From Leclercia pneumoniae (GTDB lineage Bacteria; Pseudomonadota; Gammaproteobacteria; Enterobacterales; Enterobacteriaceae): a stretch of 64,000 nucleotides of DNA. The position numbers and the translations under genes were made by a program. Below, one piece after another: positions 62,686 through 64,000 of this stretch. Each line of letters begins with the position of its first letter. Position 1 is the stretch's first letter. The notes below the pieces were generated by a model, which made no database searches, had not been told where the DNA came from, and worked only from the letters and a program-made list of their open reading frames with translations. The DNA lies in the NCBI RefSeq assembly GCF_017348915.1, contig NZ_CP071383.1, forward strand, positions 186,001 through 250,000, read 5' to 3'.

Positions 62686-64000
62686 TATTCGAACAGGTTC
62701 TGGTGCAGCTTCTGCACGACCTGCTCCGCTTCGGCACCCGGTACCAGGAAACAGAGGTTATAGCTGGAAGCGCCATAGCAAATCATACGGATATTAAACG
62801 GATCCAATACCCCGAAGACCTCTTTACCCACGCCACAGGCGCGAGAGAGCTGGTTACCGATAATTGCCACCAGCGCCAGGTTCTCTTCGACTTCTACACG
62901 GCACAGCGAAGAGAGCTCCATCAGCAGCGACTGAGTCAGCAGCGTATCGCCGGTAGAGGTTGAGCCGGTGGTATCCAGCGTCAGGGCGATGCTTACCTCA
63001 GAGGTGGTGATCAAATCTACCGAGATATTATGGCGCGCGAGGATACCAAACACTTCTGCCAGAAAACCGCGGGAATGCAGCATATTCAGGCTGTGCAGGG
63101 TCACCAGGGTCTGCTTGCGACGCAGGGCCAGCGCGCGGAACAGCGGTGGGTTTTCGGTGTTTTTACACACCAGGGTTCCGCCGGCTTTTGGATCTTTACT
63201 TGAACCCACAAAGACCGGAATATCGCTGCGAACGGCCGGCAACAGCGTCGCCGGGTGCAGAACTTTCGCCCCAAAGGTGGCCATCTCTGCCGCCTCTTCG
63301 AAGGCGATAACATCAATACGTTTTGCTGCCGGTACTACGCGAGGATCGGTGGTGTAGATGCCTGGTACGTCGGTCCAGATATCGACGCGAGACGCGTGCA
63401 GCGCTTCGCCCAGCAGTGCGGCGGTGTAGTCGCTGCCACCACGGCCCAGGGTGGTAGTACGGCCTTTCGCTTCGCTACCAATAAAGCCCTGAGTAATGAC
63501 CATGCCTTCCGCCAGGCGCGGGGCCAGCTGTTGCGCGGTAAGCTCTGCCAGCGCGGCAATGTCGGGCTCGGCGCGGCCAAAACGGTCGTTGGTGCGCATC
63601 ACTTTACGCACATCAAACCACTGGGCCTGAACCTGACGTTCACGCAGAATTTCGACAAACAGCAGAGTGGACATCAACTCACCGTGGCTGACCAGTTCGT
63701 CGGTGAGCGCGGTAGAGGTCGCCAGCGAGGCGGCTTCTGCCAGGGTGGTGATGTTCTCAAGCAGACGTTCGATCTCCTCGCGAATCACGTTTGGATTCTG
63801 CATATGCTCAAGAATATCGAACTGAATTTGGCGCAAGGCGTCGAGTTTAACGAAGCATTCAGTCGCTTCCAGTCCTTCTGACAGCGCAACCAGCAGATTC
63901 GTCACGCCAGCGGATGCAGAGAGCACCACCAGGCGAGTATTCGGATCGGCCAGCACCACATCGGCGCTGCGGTTCATGGCTTGATAATCAGCCACACTGG
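62685..64000 (-). CDS. lysC: lysine-sensitive aspartokinase III, 5' end outside window
   Basis: Phosphorylates aspartate, the first step toward lysine, threonine and methionine; inhibited by lysine through two ACT domains. The visible part covers residues from about 12 of the E. coli protein (SVADYQAMNRSADVVL) to the C-terminus (VVQKLHQNLFE). GRGGSDYTAAL and FGAKVLHPATLLPA mark the kinase domain. The GTG at 63993-63995 encodes an internal valine, so the true start and the lysine riboswitch lie beyond the right edge. Confidence 0.97.
   Translation of the reverse strand, partial: SVADYQAMNRSADVVLADPNTRLVVLSASAGVTNLLVALSEGLEATECFVKLDALRQIQFDILEHMQNPNVIREEIERLLENITTLAEAASLATSTALTDELVSHGELMSTLLFVEILRERQVQAQWFDVRKVMRTNDRFGRAEPDIAALAELTAQQLAPRLAEGMVITQGFIGSEAKGRTTTLGRGGSDYTAALLGEALHASRVDIWTDVPGIYTTDPRVVPAAKRIDVIAFEEAAEMATFGAKVLHPATLLPAVRSDIPVFVGSSKDPKAGGTLVCKNTENPPLFRALALRRKQTLVTLHSLNMLHSRGFLAEVFGILARHNISVDLITTSEVSIALTLDTTGSTSTGDTLLTQSLLMELSSLCRVEVEENLALVAIIGNQLSRACGVGKEVFGVLDPFNIRMICYGASSYNLCFLVPGAEAEQVVQKLHQNLFE

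Noticed and set aside
63993..63995. Apparent GTG start of lysC at the right edge
   Set aside because: Comparison with aspartokinase III shows this codon is an internal valine (TSVADY). The gene continues outside the window.

Overview
This window is a chromosomal segment of a gammaproteobacterium in the Enterobacteriaceae. Gene order from coaA to lysC follows the Escherichia coli 89-91 minute region, and proteins such as EF-Tu, RpoB, RpoC and MetH match their E. coli counterparts almost residue for residue. Details of the 16S rRNA, the gene content and an abundant GGGTGAGGG-type intergenic repeat fit an Enterobacter / Lelliottia / Leclercia-like organism better than Escherichia or Salmonella. 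I cannot fix the genus without a database.

Layout. 1-4190: 3' end of dppA, then dppBCDF (dipeptide ABC importer). 4203-7262: coaA (minus), the tRNA cluster Thr-Tyr-Gly-Thr, and tufB. 7435-19569: secE-nusG, rplKA, rplJL-rpoBC, with the rplK and rplJ promoters, the L10 leader and the rplL-rpoB attenuator. 19584-21931: a minus-strand accessory patch with an orphan PTS EIIA/EIIB pair and a membrane diguanylate cyclase. 22176-27803: thiCEFSGH (minus) under a TPP riboswitch. 27807-32813: rsd (minus), then nudC, hemE, nfi, yjaG, hupA, yjaH. 32861-35881: purHD (minus) with a PurR box. 35999-41340: a complete rRNA operon (16S, tRNA-Glu, 23S, 5S). 41462-48824: metA with MetJ boxes, aceBAK with an IclR box, an ASCH-domain gene and iclR. 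48877-54477: metH and yjbB. 54630-55182: a CcdA/CcdB toxin-antitoxin pair whose toxin gene is frameshifted. 55237-57373: rluF, yjbD and a PanS-like carrier. 57411-62692: an RNA-repair island. 62685-64000: lysC, running off the right edge.

Most of the window is housekeeping: translation, transcription, thiamine, purine and methionine synthesis, and the glyoxylate shunt. The accessory content sits in a few insertion points relative to E. coli K-12: after rpoC, after aceK, after yjbB, and between yjbD and lysC. E. coli genes zraPSR, yjaAB, arpA and pepE are absent from their expected places, and the dpp operon abuts coaA where E. coli has birA and murB.

The most interesting part is the RNA-repair island. 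A CARF-domain sigma-54 activator (RtcR) is divergent from a sigma-54 promoter. That promoter drives a structured leader of about 275 nt, followed by a soluble SPFH/slipin-like protein with three N-terminal repeats, the RNA ligase RtcB, and an RlaP-type polymerase-beta nucleotidyltransferase. The leader contains an exact tRNA T-arm mimic and a second RNA closed by a stem of about 10 bp. This resembles the Y RNAs of the Salmonella rsr-yrlBA-rtcBA locus, but no Ro60 gene and no rtcA is present here.
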